Program-made: the position numbers and the translations under genes
Assembly: GCF_007860075.1 (NCBI RefSeq)
Contig: NZ_SJPP01000001.1
Location: 62,001-126,000, forward strand
Length of the DNA: 64,000 nt
Source of the DNA: Symmachiella macrocystis
GTDB taxonomy: Bacteria > Planctomycetota > Planctomycetia > Planctomycetales > Planctomycetaceae
Reading direction: 5' to 3'
Shown: positions 35,188-45,288 of the stretch, one piece after another
Position numbering within the stretch: the first letter of the stretch is position 1
How the letters are laid out: each line of letters opens with the position of its first letter
The notes under the pieces: generated by a model
What the model was told of the DNA's origin: nothing
Databases searched by the model: none
Seen by the model: only the letters and a program-made list of their open reading frames with translations

Positions 35188-35796
35188 CTATTCCTCCCGG
35201 TCAGAGTTGCTGACGTAATAAAGGTGCGTTTCCTGATCAAAATCAACAATCCTGACCGTAGTTCCTTTGGTCAGTGTGCCTTCGTGAGTCCGGACATTTA
35301 GTAGTAGCGGCGCCCCGTCGGACGGGACGATCGCTTGTCCGTATTTTTCAGTTGAATCCACAGTAATCGTGCATTCCCGCCCCAGCAGTTCCTTGAGCGT
35401 ATTCGGTTCCTTAATGTCGAATTTGCCCCGCAGCGGGTTGGTTACAATTTTCGTCACCAACACAGCTAGGAAACCACAACCCGTCACAATCATCCAAGGG
35501 TGGAGATTTCCGCCGACATCGGGCCTCTCGACAACGAGCGCCGTCAAAATCCAAAACGCAAAACTGAAAACGCTGCTCCAAATCATCAACGGCACATCGC
35601 CCAGGTTGATGAATTTCAACGAGACTAGCCCCAAATCGAATACGGATCCGTCTCCCGCGCCGATATCGATGTCAAAATCAAACAATTCGATATCAAACGC
35701 ACCCAGGATGACAAACAACCAATATAGACAGACCAGCCCCAGCAATACGCTGGGTACGAGCATCGGCCCGCTGAAATAAGTCTGTAAGGTTTCCAT
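35188..35796 (-). CDS. YqiJ/NfeD-like membrane protein with OB fold
   Basis: A 202-residue protein with three hydrophobic segments (about 10-33, 70-90, 100-120) and a C-terminal small beta domain of OB type (ELLGRECTITVDSTEKYGQAIV to VRIVDFD). The acidic loop FDIELFDFDIDIGAGDGSVFD is typical of the YqiJ group. In E. coli yqiJ stands next to the flotillin gene yqiK, and NfeD-type proteins accompany SPFH proteins widely. The ATG at 35796 or the GTG one codon before it are both possible. First gene of the unit with the flotillin and ATPase. Confidence 0.88.
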   Translation of the reverse strand: METLQTYFSGPMLVPSVLLGLVCLYWLFVILGAFDIELFDFDIDIGAGDGSVFDLGLVSLKFINLGDVPLMIWSSVFSFAFWILTALVVERPDVGGNLHPWMIVTGCGFLAVLVTKIVTNPLRGKFDIKEPNTLKELLGRECTITVDSTEKYGQAIVPSDGAPLLLNVRTHEGTLTKGTTVRIVDFDQETHLYYVSNSDREE

Positions 35797-36018
35797 CACC
35801 GGGTGCTCCCCTATCGCAACATGCTGCTATTATGCAACGCATCTGAGCAGCTCATCTGGTATAACGAAGATTTCCACGAAACGGATCACGAAAACCAAGT
35901 GGCAATCCCGGAATTGCCGATTTGTGACGGTCCCATCCGTTTGTCCGGATGTCCGGTTTCTGTCGTTTGGTCATCCGTACACACCTCCCAACTATTCCCT
36001 GATCGAGGACCACGGACC

Positions 36019-36798
36019 ATGCCCCTACGTCTGCTGATCGTCCTGTTCGTCTTCGCTGGAACCGCACCGCTTATGGCCGCTGAAACCCCCAAACCGAAAC
36101 GGATCATCGTCATCGCCCATCGCGGTGCCCATAAAAAATCGCCCGAGAATACGCTCGCGTCATTCCAGCACGCAATTGACCTCGGTTGTGATTACGTCGA
36201 AGTCGATGTCCGCTACACCAGCGACGGCGTGCTGGTGTTGATGCACGACAGCGACGTGGCTCGCACGACCGATGGGCAGGGAAAAGTCAACGAGCTGACC
36301 TATGCCGACATCCAAAAACTGACCGTGGGACAATCCGATAAAGTGCCAACATTCGACGAGGCCCTGAAACTCTGCCGCGGCAAAATCAAGATTTACATCG
36401 ATCACAAAGATGCGCCACCCGCTGAGATCGTCGATGCGGTCACGCGGCACAAAATGGTGAACGACGTCATCGTCTATAGTTCATTGGACGGACTGCGCGC
36501 GTTCAAGAAACTCAATCCCAAGATCTGGATCATGCCGCCGAATCCCGGATCGATCGAAAAAATCAACGCCATTCGCCGCGAACTAAAGGCCGAAACCTTC
36601 GACGGCAACGTCCGCGACTGGAATACTGAACTTGCCGAAGCAGCCCACGCCGCCGGCGCCCAAATTTGGGTCGATAACTTAGGCGAAAACGACAACGAAG
36701 CTGGCTTTCAAAAATCACTCGACTTGGGCGTTGACGCGATTCAAACCGATTATCCCGAAAAGCTGATCCCGTTCCTCAAACGCCTCGGCCGCCATTGA
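36019..36798 (+). CDS. Glycerophosphodiester phosphodiesterase, secreted
   Basis: A 259-residue protein from the ATG at 36019; the longer frame upstream lacks a signal. Signal peptide to about residue 22 (MAAE). The GDPD catalytic set is clear: IAHRGAHKKSPENT (His-Arg and Glu), YVEVDVRYTSDGVLVLMHDSDVARTTDG (Glu/Asp and the second His). The C-terminal AAGAQIWVDNLGENDNEAG...GVDAIQTDYPEKL closes the TIM barrel. It hydrolyses glycerophosphodiesters to glycerol-3-phosphate and an alcohol, using calcium or magnesium, outside the cytoplasm. Confidence 0.93.
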   Translation: MPLRLLIVLFVFAGTAPLMAAETPKPKRIIVIAHRGAHKKSPENTLASFQHAIDLGCDYVEVDVRYTSDGVLVLMHDSDVARTTDGQGKVNELTYADIQKLTVGQSDKVPTFDEALKLCRGKIKIYIDHKDAPPAEIVDAVTRHKMVNDVIVYSSLDGLRAFKKLNPKIWIMPPNPGSIEKINAIRRELKAETFDGNVRDWNTELAEAAHAAGAQIWVDNLGENDNEAGFQKSLDLGVDAIQTDYPEKLIPFLKRLGRH

Positions 36799-36912
36799 GA
36801 GACTTGTAGTTCACCTTTTCAAATCCTGCCCCGCCTCTACAATACATGCTTGTATCAGCACCGCCACGTCGGTGTCCTGTTTTGTTTTAGTATTCACTCG
36901 CGAAGACATACG

Positions 36913-37980
36913 ATGCAGTATCACATCCGCAAACCTTGGCAACTCGCGCAAAAACTTCACACGCCTGAAGACGTATACGTCAACCGCCGCTGGCATCGCC
37001 GCGAGTTTCTCCGCACGTTGGGACTGAGCGCCGCAGGACTGGGCATCGGCGCGCATCTCATCGGCTGCGAAACGGCCACCGACGAAGAAGTTCTCCAATC
37101 GGGAAAAGTCGAAGTCCCCACAGCCTTGGCGGAACGCGCGCCGGAAGTCTCTGAAAAAGAGTGGGAGCCCGCCAAGGACAATTCCTTCGGCGCGCTGCAC
37201 AATCCCAACTTTGAATACGGCCGTCCGGAAACTAAAGAGGAAGACGCGAGCCGGTATACGAACTTCTATGAATTCTCCGGCAGTAAAAACAACTATAGCC
37301 GCGTCGGCGATTTTGAACCGCATCCCTGGAAATTCGAAATCTCCGGTCTATGCGGCAAGCCGCGCGTGTTTGACATCGACGACATCTACAAAATGATGCA
37401 ATTTGAAGAACGGGACTATCGGCATCGCTGTGTCGAAACCTGGGCCATGTGCGTCCCCTGGACCGGGTTTCCTTTGAGCGAACTACTCAAGAAGGTCGAA
37501 CCGACCGCCCAAGCTAAATTTGTCGGCTTCCAAACGTTCGATGTCCCCAACAAAAAGGATGAGCAGGCCGGCTTGCCCACATTTGCCGGGCCGAACATGT
37601 CCTCCGGTTACCCCTGGCCGTATACCGAAGGCTTGACGATCGACGAAGCGATGAACGAATTGGCATTCATCGCCACCGGCATCTATGGCAAACCGCTCGC
37701 CAAACAACACGGCGCGCCGATTCGTTTGGTCGTCCCCTGGAAGTATGGCTTTAAGAGTTGCAAATCGATCGTGCGAATCACGCTGACCGACAAACAGCCG
37801 GCAACTTTTTGGAATACGCTCGGACCGCAAGAATACGGTTTCACCGCCAATGTGAATCCGGAAGTCCCCCATCCACGCTGGTCACAAGCCACCGAATGGA
37901 TGCTACCGTCGCAAGCCACGCGCTACGACACGGTCATCTATAACGGCTATGGGGACTATGTGGCGAAACTGTATGCTTGA
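36913..37980 (+). CDS. msrP: Protein-methionine-sulfoxide reductase catalytic subunit, MsrP-type
   Basis: A 355-residue protein. The twin-arginine signal (HRREFLRTLGLSAAGLGIG) lies unusually deep, from residue about 28. The molybdopterin core has YRHRCVETWAMCVPWTGFPL with the Cys ligand of molybdenum, then HGAPIRLVVPWKYGFKSCKSI. This is the MsrP (YedY) sulfite-oxidase-family layout. It repairs oxidised Met in periplasmic proteins. The membrane partner MsrQ is not adjacent. Start at 36913 chosen by homology of the MQYHIRKPWQL N-terminus. Confidence 0.9.
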   Translation: MQYHIRKPWQLAQKLHTPEDVYVNRRWHRREFLRTLGLSAAGLGIGAHLIGCETATDEEVLQSGKVEVPTALAERAPEVSEKEWEPAKDNSFGALHNPNFEYGRPETKEEDASRYTNFYEFSGSKNNYSRVGDFEPHPWKFEISGLCGKPRVFDIDDIYKMMQFEERDYRHRCVETWAMCVPWTGFPLSELLKKVEPTAQAKFVGFQTFDVPNKKDEQAGLPTFAGPNMSSGYPWPYTEGLTIDEAMNELAFIATGIYGKPLAKQHGAPIRLVVPWKYGFKSCKSIVRITLTDKQPATFWNTLGPQEYGFTANVNPEVPHPRWSQATEWMLPSQATRYDTVIYNGYGDYVAKLYA

Positions 37981-38119
37981 TTGGAAAAGTGGCCGGTGGC
38001 GAGTGGCCGGTGGCCAGAAAATTGTAGACAGTGGGCAGTAGACAGTACGCGCCAAGCCTGTCCCTCATGCCTGTCTCCTCATGCCTGTCCTCTCTTTTTA
38101 CCATCATAGAAGCTCAACT
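37981..38119. repeat. Short tandem repeats between msrP and the hydantoinase gene
   Basis: GTGGCCGGTGGC occurs twice, TAGACAGT twice, and CATGCCTGTC twice, giving a patchwork of short direct repeats. No gene. Confidence 0.4.
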
Positions 38120-41100
38120 ATGCCTTCCTGGGAATTTTGGATCGATGTCGGCGGGACCTTCACGGATTGTATTGCGCGGGATCCGGATGGGAAGCTGTTG
38201 CAGCTGAAATTGCTCAGCAGCGGTGTCACCAAGGGGCGTGTTGATGCGGCCGACGGCGCGTCGAGTTTTGTTGATCCCGGTCGTAGCGATGACCCGCCAG
38301 GGTTTTGGAATGGTTACGAGATTCGTTTTCTCGACGACAGCGGCGCTGCCATGCACGTCGGCGTCATCCATGAATTCGAGAACTCGACAGGACGGCTCAC
38401 TTTGCGGCAAGCTCTCCCTGCGGATATCGTTCCAGGCACGAACTATGAATTGACCGGCGGCGAAGAATCGCCGATCGTGGCGATTCGCTACTTATTAGGA
38501 GTCGGCCTCGGCGATCCCATTCCCGAAGTCTCTGTCCGATTGGGCACCACACGCGGAACCAATGCGCTACTGACACGACAAGGAGCACGCACCGGTTTTG
38601 TGACGACTGCCGGCTTTGGCGACATTCTATTGATCGCCAACCAGGACCGGCCACGGTTGTTTGATTTGGCGATTCAAAAGCCAAGTCCGCTGTTTGAGGA
38701 AGTGGTGGAAATCAATGAGCGGCTCGACGTCGACGGCAACGTGCTTGTCCCGGTCGATGAAACCCAGGTGCGGGAACAACTGACCGCCCTTAAGGCGACC
38801 GGCGTGGAATCGATCGCCATCTGTTTCATGCATGCCTTTGCCCAATCGAAGCACGAAGAAATCGTAGCGAGGATTGCCAGCGAAATTGGCTTCGAGGAGA
38901 TCAGCGTCTCTAGCCGTCTTTCACCGCTCATCAAAATCGTCTCCCGGGGCGACACAACAGTTGTCGATGCTTATTTGAATCCGATTTTGCGGCAATACAT
39001 TCGCGAATTGCGACGTTGCTTGGGGAGTGCCCCATTAAAAAACATGACCTCCGCCGGCGGACTGGTCGACGCGGATCGCTTTGTGGGCAAGGACAGCATT
39101 CTTTCAGGACCGGCGGGGGGCGTGATCGGATTTTCGCGCGTTGCCCAGCGCGCCGGTTTTGAAAAATCGATCGGCTTCGATATGGGGGGCACCAGCACGG
39201 ACGTGTCGCGGTTTGACGGACGTCATGAATTGGAGTTCGAAACACAAAAAGCGGGCGTGCGGGTTGTCGCTCCCATGCTGGCCATCGAAACCGTCGCTGC
39301 CGGCGGCGGGAGCATCTGTGATTTCGACGGAGTCAAACTAACCGTCGGTCCCGCAAGCGCCGGAGCATCGCCCGGTCCTGCTTGTTACGGACGCGGCGGG
39401 CCGTTGACGGTTACCGATGTGAATTTATTTCTCGGTAAAATCCTGCCCGCTAAATTCCCCTTCCCGCTGGATCAAGACGTGGTCCAACGCAAACTCAGAG
39501 CCCTCTGCGAAAGAATCGCCCAATCCGCCACCGGGACGCGTTATACACCCATCGAATTGGCCGACGGTTTTTTGCGGGTCGCCAATGCCAACATGGTCCG
39601 CCCGATTCGCAATATCTCCGTCGCTAAAGGTTACGATCCCCGTGACTACGTGTTGGTCTCCTTCGGCGGGGCCGGCGCACAGCATGCCTGTGCCATCGCC
39701 CGCTCACTCGGCATGCGGAACGTGCTCATTCACCCGCTGGCCGGAATTCTAAGCGCCTATGGAATCGGCTTGGCCGACGTCCGCCGCTTCGCCGAGCGCT
39801 CGGTGCTCAAAGCGTATTCGCAAGAACAACTCCAACAACTCGAACCATTGTTCGCTGAACTGGAAGGCCAAGCACGCGACGAAGTGCTGGCCGAAGGAAT
39901 TGCCACTGCACAAATCCAAGCACCACTCCGCTCGCTCGACCTCCGCTATCAAGGCGTCGAATCAACAATCAACGTCCTTTGCCCCCCCGACGGTGACTAT
40001 GCCCGCGCCTACGAGGAATTGCACCGCCGACTTTATGGTTACGTCCATACCGGCCGGGCGATTGAAATCACCGCAGCGCGCGTCGAAGTCATTGGCACGA
40101 CTCCCGACCCGCCTGAGGAATTGGCCGACGTTGTCGAACGGCATCCCACGCCGAGCGAAACCACCAAAACATGGTTCGACGGACAACCACTGGAAACCGC
40201 AGTATTTGAGCGCGGCGAATTACGAGCCGGCGACCAACTGACCGGCCCGGCGATTGTGTGCGAACCGACCTCAACGGTCGTCATCGACCCCGGTTTCACA
40301 GCACAGATCACCGCGCGCGGCGAGATTGTGATCAACGACAGTCAGGGACAAACCGAGGAACACATCAGTGCCAATGCCGACCCAGTGATGCTAGAGATCT
40401 TCAATAATCTCTTCGCCTCGATCGCCGAACAGATGGGCATCACGTTGCAGCGAACCTCATTCTCGACAAACGTCAAGGAACGTCTCGATTTTAGCTGCGC
40501 GGTCTTTTCCCCCACGGGTGACCTCGTCGTCAATGCTCCGCACATCCCCGTCCACCTCGGCGCAATGAGCGAAACCGTTCGCCGCATTATCGCCGACAAT
40601 CCGCAAATCTCACCCGGCGACGTTTTTGTTACAAACGATCCCTATCGCGGCGGCTCGCATCTACCCGATGTGACCGTTGTGACACCGGTGCACAACACCG
40701 ATTCGGGAGAACTGCTCTTCTTTACCGCCAGCCGCGCGCATCACGCGGAAATCGGTGGCATCATCCCCGGCAGCCTCCCCCCGTTTTCTAAACGCTTGAG
40801 CGAAGAGGGAGTGTTGATCCGCAATTTTAAACTCGTCGATGCCGGCGAGTTTCGGGAAGCAGAATTGCGAGAACTCCTCACGAGCGCCCCCTACCCCACT
40901 CGCGCGGTTACAGAGAATCTATCCGATGTTGCTGCGCAAGTCGCCGCAAATAACAATGGCGTGAACCTGCTGCAAGAACTTGTCGCACGATATTCGCTGC
41001 CGGTCGTTCAGGCCTATATGCAACACATTCAAGATGCAGCCGATCATAAAATGCGAATGGCCTTGGCGGTGATTCCCGACGACGATTATGCGCACACGGA

Positions 41101-41923
41101 TCATCTCGACGATGGCTCGCCGATCGCAGTGAACATCACCATCACCGGTGAGACCGCCACTGTTGATTTCACCGGCACCGGACCGGTCCTGGACGGCAAC
41201 CTGAATGCCAATCGCGGCATCGTGACCGCAGCCGTGTTGTATGTGTTTCGCTGCTTGATTGCCGAAGATATTCCTCTCAACAGCGGCGTGCTCAATCCGG
41301 TTGAAATCATCTTGCCCGAATGTCTGCTCAATCCGCCCGAGCACGACGACCCCGCTCAATGCGCCGCCATGGTGGGCGGCAACGTCGAAACATCGTCACG
41401 CGTCGTCGATACACTGCTCGGCGCTCTGAAAGTCGCCGCAGCCAGCCAAGGGACGATGAACAACCTGACCTTCGGCGACGAACAGTTCGGCTATTACGAA
41501 ACCATCTGCGGCGGTAGCGGCGCGACTACCGACGCTGACGGCGCAGACGCTGTGCACACCCACATGACCAACACCCGCATGACCGATCCGGAAGTCATCG
41601 AACGTCGCTATCCGGTGCGTCTGCATGAGTTCAGCGTCCGCCGCGGTTCAGGCGGCGCGGGGCGGCATCGTGGGGGAGACGGTATCGTTCGCCGCATCGA
41701 GTTCTTACGTCCACTACAAGTCTCACTGCTCACCGAACGCCGCGGCCCCTATCCGCCGTTTGGATTACAAGGAGGCGAATCCGGCGCATTGGGTGAAAAT
41801 ACATTGCAACATCAAAGTACCGGCTTGTCGGAAGACCTGGGCGGCAAAGTCCAACTCAATATTGCGGCCGGCGACATCCTGACAATCCAAACCCCCGGCG
41901 GTGGCGGGTTTGGTGAATCGTAG
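38120..41923 (+). CDS. Hydantoinase/5-oxoprolinase, fused HyuA-HyuB type
   Basis: 1267 residues. The N-terminal half is HyuA-like: [18 protein letters not shown] at the start, the [19 protein letters not shown]-binding block (about 355), and the [19 protein letters not shown] region. The C-terminal half is HyuB-like ([56 protein letters not shown]-terminal GGGGFGES). Fusion of both parts with this length is typical of 5-oxoprolinases. Expected reaction: ATP-dependent opening of 5-oxoproline to glutamate, or a related hydantoin. Ends before the sialidase-like gene by about 60 bp. Confidence 0.92.
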   Translation: MPSWEFWIDVGGTFTDCIARDPDGKLLQLKLLSSGVTKGRVDAADGASSFVDPGRSDDPPGFWNGYEIRFLDDSGAAMHVGVIHEFENSTGRLTLRQALPADIVPGTNYELTGGEESPIVAIRYLLGVGLGDPIPEVSVRLGTTRGTNALLTRQGARTGFVTTAGFGDILLIANQDRPRLFDLAIQKPSPLFEEVVEINERLDVDGNVLVPVDETQVREQLTALKATGVESIAICFMHAFAQSKHEEIVARIASEIGFEEISVSSRLSPLIKIVSRGDTTVVDAYLNPILRQYIRELRRCLGSAPLKNMTSAGGLVDADRFVGKDSILSGPAGGVIGFSRVAQRAGFEKSIGFDMGGTSTDVSRFDGRHELEFETQKAGVRVVAPMLAIETVAAGGGSICDFDGVKLTVGPASAGASPGPACYGRGGPLTVTDVNLFLGKILPAKFPFPLDQDVVQRKLRALCERIAQSATGTRYTPIELADGFLRVANANMVRPIRNISVAKGYDPRDYVLVSFGGAGAQHACAIARSLGMRNVLIHPLAGILSAYGIGLADVRRFAERSVLKAYSQEQLQQLEPLFAELEGQARDEVLAEGIATAQIQAPLRSLDLRYQGVESTINVLCPPDGDYARAYEELHRRLYGYVHTGRAIEITAARVEVIGTTPDPPEELADVVERHPTPSETTKTWFDGQPLETAVFERGELRAGDQLTGPAIVCEPTSTVVIDPGFTAQITARGEIVINDSQGQTEEHISANADPVMLEIFNNLFASIAEQMGITLQRTSFSTNVKERLDFSCAVFSPTGDLVVNAPHIPVHLGAMSETVRRIIADNPQISPGDVFVTNDPYRGGSHLPDVTVVTPVHNTDSGELLFFTASRAHHAEIGGIIPGSLPPFSKRLSEEGVLIRNFKLVDAGEFREAELRELLTSAPYPTRAVTENLSDVAAQVAANNNGVNLLQELVARYSLPVVQAYMQHIQDAADHKMRMALAVIPDDDYAHTDHLDDGSPIAVNITITGETATVDFTGTGPVLDGNLNANRGIVTAAVLYVFRCLIAEDIPLNSGVLNPVEIILPECLLNPPEHDDPAQCAAMVGGNVETSSRVVDTLLGALKVAAASQGTMNNLTFGDEQFGYYETICGGSGATTDADGADAVHTHMTNTRMTDPEVIERRYPVRLHEFSVRRGSGGAGRHRGGDGIVRRIEFLRPLQVSLLTERRGPYPPFGLQGGESGALGENTLQHQSTGLSEDLGGKVQLNIAAGDILTIQTPGGGGFGES

Positions 41924-41984
41924 TAGATTAGTAAGTCCTGCTATCTCGGACGCTTGCGGAAACGACTTCAAGGAAACCACGACC

Positions 41985-43172
41985 ATGCTCCAGTATTATT
42001 TCATAATCACCGCACTGTCAGTTTCGCTATTACCCGTGACAGCCCAGGCCGTCGAACCAGTCCCGCTGAAATTCGAAAACTTAACCTCGATTGACGGCAC
42101 GAATCAATGGGATTGGTGGCAGGCCCGCACGGCATACATCCCCGTGCAAAAACCATTCTGGGTCACGACGATGTCCGAGACGGGTAAAACCGGGACACAC
42201 AATTTTCACGACATCTATCAAACCTTCAGCGAAGACGGCGGGCAGAGTTGGTCGCAACCGGAGATCATTCCCACCCTCCGCCGCCACGAACAATCCGACG
42301 GATACGAAGTCGCCCCGGGCGATTTGTGGCCGAAATGGCACGCCGAAAGCAAGACGGTCTTGATCACGGGTAAAACCTTCAATTTCAAAGGCGGCACCAA
42401 AGAAAACTTCACCCGTGAACGCGTCTCCTATGCGGTCATGGATCCGCAAACCCGCAAGTGGGGTCCGCTCAAGTTTCTAAAAACCCCAGAAAAAGATCAC
42501 GCCGGTTTTCCCATCATCGCCCCCAATGCCGGTTGCAATCAGCGCGTCGACCTGCCCGACGGCGACGTCCTCCTGCCGGTCCGCTATCAGCGGGATGCAA
42601 AAAAACGCAACTACACCAGCGTCGTCATGCGCTGCGGATTCGACGGGAAAACGTTGACGTACAAAGAACACGGTTCGGAATTGAACCTCCCCAAGCGCCG
42701 CGGATTTTACGAACCTTCACTGGAGGAGTTCCAGGGGAAGTTTTACCTCACACTCCGCACTGACCGCTCCGCATTTGTCACCAGCGGCAGCGATGGGATC
42801 CATTTTGATCCCCCGCAGGAATGGAAGTTTGACGACGGCAAGTTGCTGGGAAGTCACAACACGCAGCAGCATTGGGTGACGGTCGGCGACGGGCTATTTC
42901 TGATCTACACCCGCCGCGGCGCCAACAACGACCACATCATCCGGAACCGTGCCCCGTTGTTCATTGGACAAGTCGACCCCGAATCTTTACGGGTCATCCG
43001 CAAGACCGAGCGCATTTTGCTCCCGGAAAACCACGCCACCTTAGGCAACTCCGGTACCTGCCGCATCAGCGACAACCAGGCCTGGGTCACCTGCGGCGAA
43101 GGCATGCTGGCCCACGGCAAACGCAAGAGGGACAACAACAAAGTGTTGATCGTGAAAATCACGCCAGAGTGA
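41985..43172 (+). CDS. Sialidase-like (BNR/Asp-box) secreted protein
   Basis: A 395-residue protein from the ATG at 41985 (AAGGA 10 nt before). Signal peptide to about residue 22 (AQA). One clear Asp box SEDGGQSW near residue 74 and a six-bladed-propeller-like spread of tryptophans; a conserved FYEPSLEEFQGKFYLTLRTDRSAF block. These mark the exo-sialidase superfamily as used in planctomycete secretomes. The full catalytic Arg triad and Asp could not be assigned by eye, so activity is uncertain. Confidence 0.82.
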   Translation: MLQYYFIITALSVSLLPVTAQAVEPVPLKFENLTSIDGTNQWDWWQARTAYIPVQKPFWVTTMSETGKTGTHNFHDIYQTFSEDGGQSWSQPEIIPTLRRHEQSDGYEVAPGDLWPKWHAESKTVLITGKTFNFKGGTKENFTRERVSYAVMDPQTRKWGPLKFLKTPEKDHAGFPIIAPNAGCNQRVDLPDGDVLLPVRYQRDAKKRNYTSVVMRCGFDGKTLTYKEHGSELNLPKRRGFYEPSLEEFQGKFYLTLRTDRSAFVTSGSDGIHFDPPQEWKFDDGKLLGSHNTQQHWVTVGDGLFLIYTRRGANNDHIIRNRAPLFIGQVDPESLRVIRKTERILLPENHATLGNSGTCRISDNQAWVTCGEGMLAHGKRKRDNNKVLIVKITPE

Positions 43173-43204
43173 GCGACCTATGCCCAATCACGACGACGGG
43201 ATAA

Positions 43205-43346
43205 AACCACGAAAGGCACGAAACACACGAAAATAAATAATAAAGAAAGACAAACGATGGAAAGCTTTATCCCTTGGATTAGATTCCTAGATACCCGAGC
43301 ATGATAAGCAGAAGCTTTTTTCGTGTCTTTCGTTTTTTTCGTGGTT
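43205..43346. repeat. MITE-like inverted-repeat element, copy 3
   Basis: 142 bp with inverted ends AACCACGAAAGGCACGAAAC and TTTTTTCGTGTCTTTCG...TTCGTGGTT. No coding capacity. Same size class as the elements at 16112 and 20558. Confidence 0.6.
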
Positions 43347-43391
43347 CTTTTACTCGTAGGGCCGGACGAGTGGAACGACACTAGCACCACC

Positions 43392-44333
43392 TCACAACCG
43401 CTCCGTCACCCATCGCACCGCGTGCGGCACGTAATCGAGTGAGAGTTTGTGCCCCGCGTCGATAAAAATCAGCTCGGACGTTTTCGCCGGCAGCATGGCC
43501 CGTAATTGTTGGGCATGATCGACCGGACACATCGTGTCGCTGCGGCCCATGATCATCAAGAGCGGACGCTCGCCGATACCGTACGTCTGATTCTGCGGCG
43601 CGACCAGCGAGTATTTGTCCCGCTCCGCCGGGACGACGCAAGCGACGGCGACTTTGATCCGCGGTTCTACTCCGGTCAGTAGAAACGTCTGCGTGCCCCC
43701 CATGCTGTAGCCAACCATGCCGATCCGCTCGACGTCGATATCTCCTCGCGACGCCAAATAATCAATCCCGCGGCGATAGTCCTTGACCGTCTGCGCATAA
43801 ATCTCCGGCAACATCAAATATCCTTTGCGCGGCTGCGGGCCTTCCGCCTGGTAATGATTGACCGGCGCGTAGTCATTCACCGCAATCCGATCTCCATGGC
43901 ATTGCGCATCAAGGGCGAAAATGGCATACCCGGCCGCCAGCAGCGCCTTGCGGACTTGGCCGCCGCTCATATATCCGCCGTCGACAAACCAACGGTCCTT
44001 GGCTCCCGACCAACCATGCAACAACAACACACAAGGATGCTGCTCCGCTTCGTACTGGGGAAGTTGCAGATACCCCGGTACTAGCTCCCCCGCCGCTCCG
44101 CGAAAGACGATTTTCTCGCGCACATAACCATCGTCGTCCGTTTTCTTCTCGACGATCCGTGACTCCAACGGAATCTTGGCGTCGTAATCAAACACACGCG
44201 AAGTCGCCCGGCACGCCTCCTCGCTCAACCGTTCGATCGGCGGCACCGGTTTGGGTTCGTCGGCCTGTATCACCGAAGTAGTGAGACAGATATATATCCA
44301 ACTGACGGCGATGATCACACGTTGTTGTTTCAT
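43392..44333 (-). CDS. Secreted alpha/beta hydrolase (dienelactone hydrolase-like)
   Basis: A 313-residue protein from the ATG at 44333 (GGAG 8 nt upstream). Signal peptide to about residue 24 (IQADE). An oxyanion-type VLLLHGWSGAKD (about 104-115), the nucleophile elbow GYSMGG (about 205) and an acid/His pair toward the end (MGRSDTMCPVDH and DAGHKLSLDY). This is the dienelactone-hydrolase/acetyl-xylan-esterase-like group. Its natural ester is unknown. The longer frame to 44456 has a Gly-rich, unlikely N-terminus. Confidence 0.87.
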   Translation of the reverse strand: MKQQRVIIAVSWIYICLTTSVIQADEPKPVPPIERLSEEACRATSRVFDYDAKIPLESRIVEKKTDDDGYVREKIVFRGAAGELVPGYLQLPQYEAEQHPCVLLLHGWSGAKDRWFVDGGYMSGGQVRKALLAAGYAIFALDAQCHGDRIAVNDYAPVNHYQAEGPQPRKGYLMLPEIYAQTVKDYRRGIDYLASRGDIDVERIGMVGYSMGGTQTFLLTGVEPRIKVAVACVVPAERDKYSLVAPQNQTYGIGERPLLMIMGRSDTMCPVDHAQQLRAMLPAKTSELIFIDAGHKLSLDYVPHAVRWVTERL

Positions 44334-44380
44334 TTCACAAACTCCGTAACTTCGTTTTCTCAATCGATGGCATGGGGTAT

Positions 44381-45256
44381 TCAACGTCCCGCTTCCAACG
44401 ACGAAATCACCACGCCAGCGACATCCACCCCCGTGACCCGTGCCAGCGCCCGCCAACCGGGGACGGCATTCACTTCGATGACGTACACGCGGCCGTCGCT
44501 ATCATACAACAGATCGATCCCGGCAAACCGACACCCGGTCGCCGCTGCGGCCCGCAATGCCAACTCGGCTTCGTCGGCGGACAATTCCACCGCTGTCGCT
44601 GTACCGCTACGGGAGACGTTCGTGCGGTAATCTCCATTGCCGTGCCGCCGCATGGAACCGATCACGCGACCATCCAACACAACCGCTCGTAGATCCGAGC
44701 CATCGTGATCGACGTACCGTTGCAGATACAACACCGCCTGCGTGCGTTCCAATGTGCGAAACGTACGAAACGCCAAATCGGGATCGCTGACCCGCGATAT
44801 CCCTCGCCCCTCAGCCCCGAAGATCGGCTTGACGATCACATCGCCTCCCAATTGATCATACGCCGCCATCGCGGATTCGGAATTCTCACACACCACCGTC
44901 GCAGGAACAGGCAAACCGGCCGCTTGCAGCCGGGCCGTGGTCAAATATTTATCGACCGCGCATTCAATGGCTTTTGGCGAATTGAGTACCGTGACCCCGG
45001 CCGATTCCAATTGCGCCAACAGATCCATGCGGAACACGACCTGCTCCAACGACCCCGGCGGCATCGTCCGCACAATCACAGCATCGCAGTCGGACAAGAC
45101 AATGTCATCGCCGTGCATGGTCGAGTCATTCGCGACAACGGTCGCCGTGAGCCGCCGAAAATCGACGCGGGAGAATCGATGCCCCCGCACGTGCGCCGCC
45201 CGTTCTAAATCGCGGCGGTACCAACTGTCGGCATTTGCTAAGACGACGATATGCAT
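44381..45256 (-). CDS. RimK-like ATP-grasp ligase, probably for tetrahydromethanopterin
   Basis: A 291-residue protein with the ATP-grasp layout: VDKYLTTARLQAAGLPVPATVV, the GGDVIVKPIFGAEGRGI nucleotide-binding loop (about 137-153), LQRYVDHDGSDLRAVVL and a C-terminal DLLYDSDGRVYVIEVNAVPGW carrying metal-binding Glu/Asn. The RimK group adds Glu to proteins or cofactors. It lies 32 bp behind the mch gene on the same strand, the arrangement in which the ligase adds glutamate to tetrahydromethanopterin in methylotrophic C1 pathways (inference from family and context). Confidence 0.87.
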   Translation of the reverse strand: MHIVVLANADSWYRRDLERAAHVRGHRFSRVDFRRLTATVVANDSTMHGDDIVLSDCDAVIVRTMPPGSLEQVVFRMDLLAQLESAGVTVLNSPKAIECAVDKYLTTARLQAAGLPVPATVVCENSESAMAAYDQLGGDVIVKPIFGAEGRGISRVSDPDLAFRTFRTLERTQAVLYLQRYVDHDGSDLRAVVLDGRVIGSMRRHGNGDYRTNVSRSGTATAVELSADEAELALRAAAATGCRFAGIDLLYDSDGRVYVIEVNAVPGWRALARVTGVDVAGVVISSLEAGR

Positions 45257-45288
45257 GAAATTAAAACGTCAGCTACCCGCGAGAGATT

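Noticed and set aside
37981-38119. A CRISPR-like array
   Set aside because: The repeats are short, few and adjacent, without regular spacers or cas genes.
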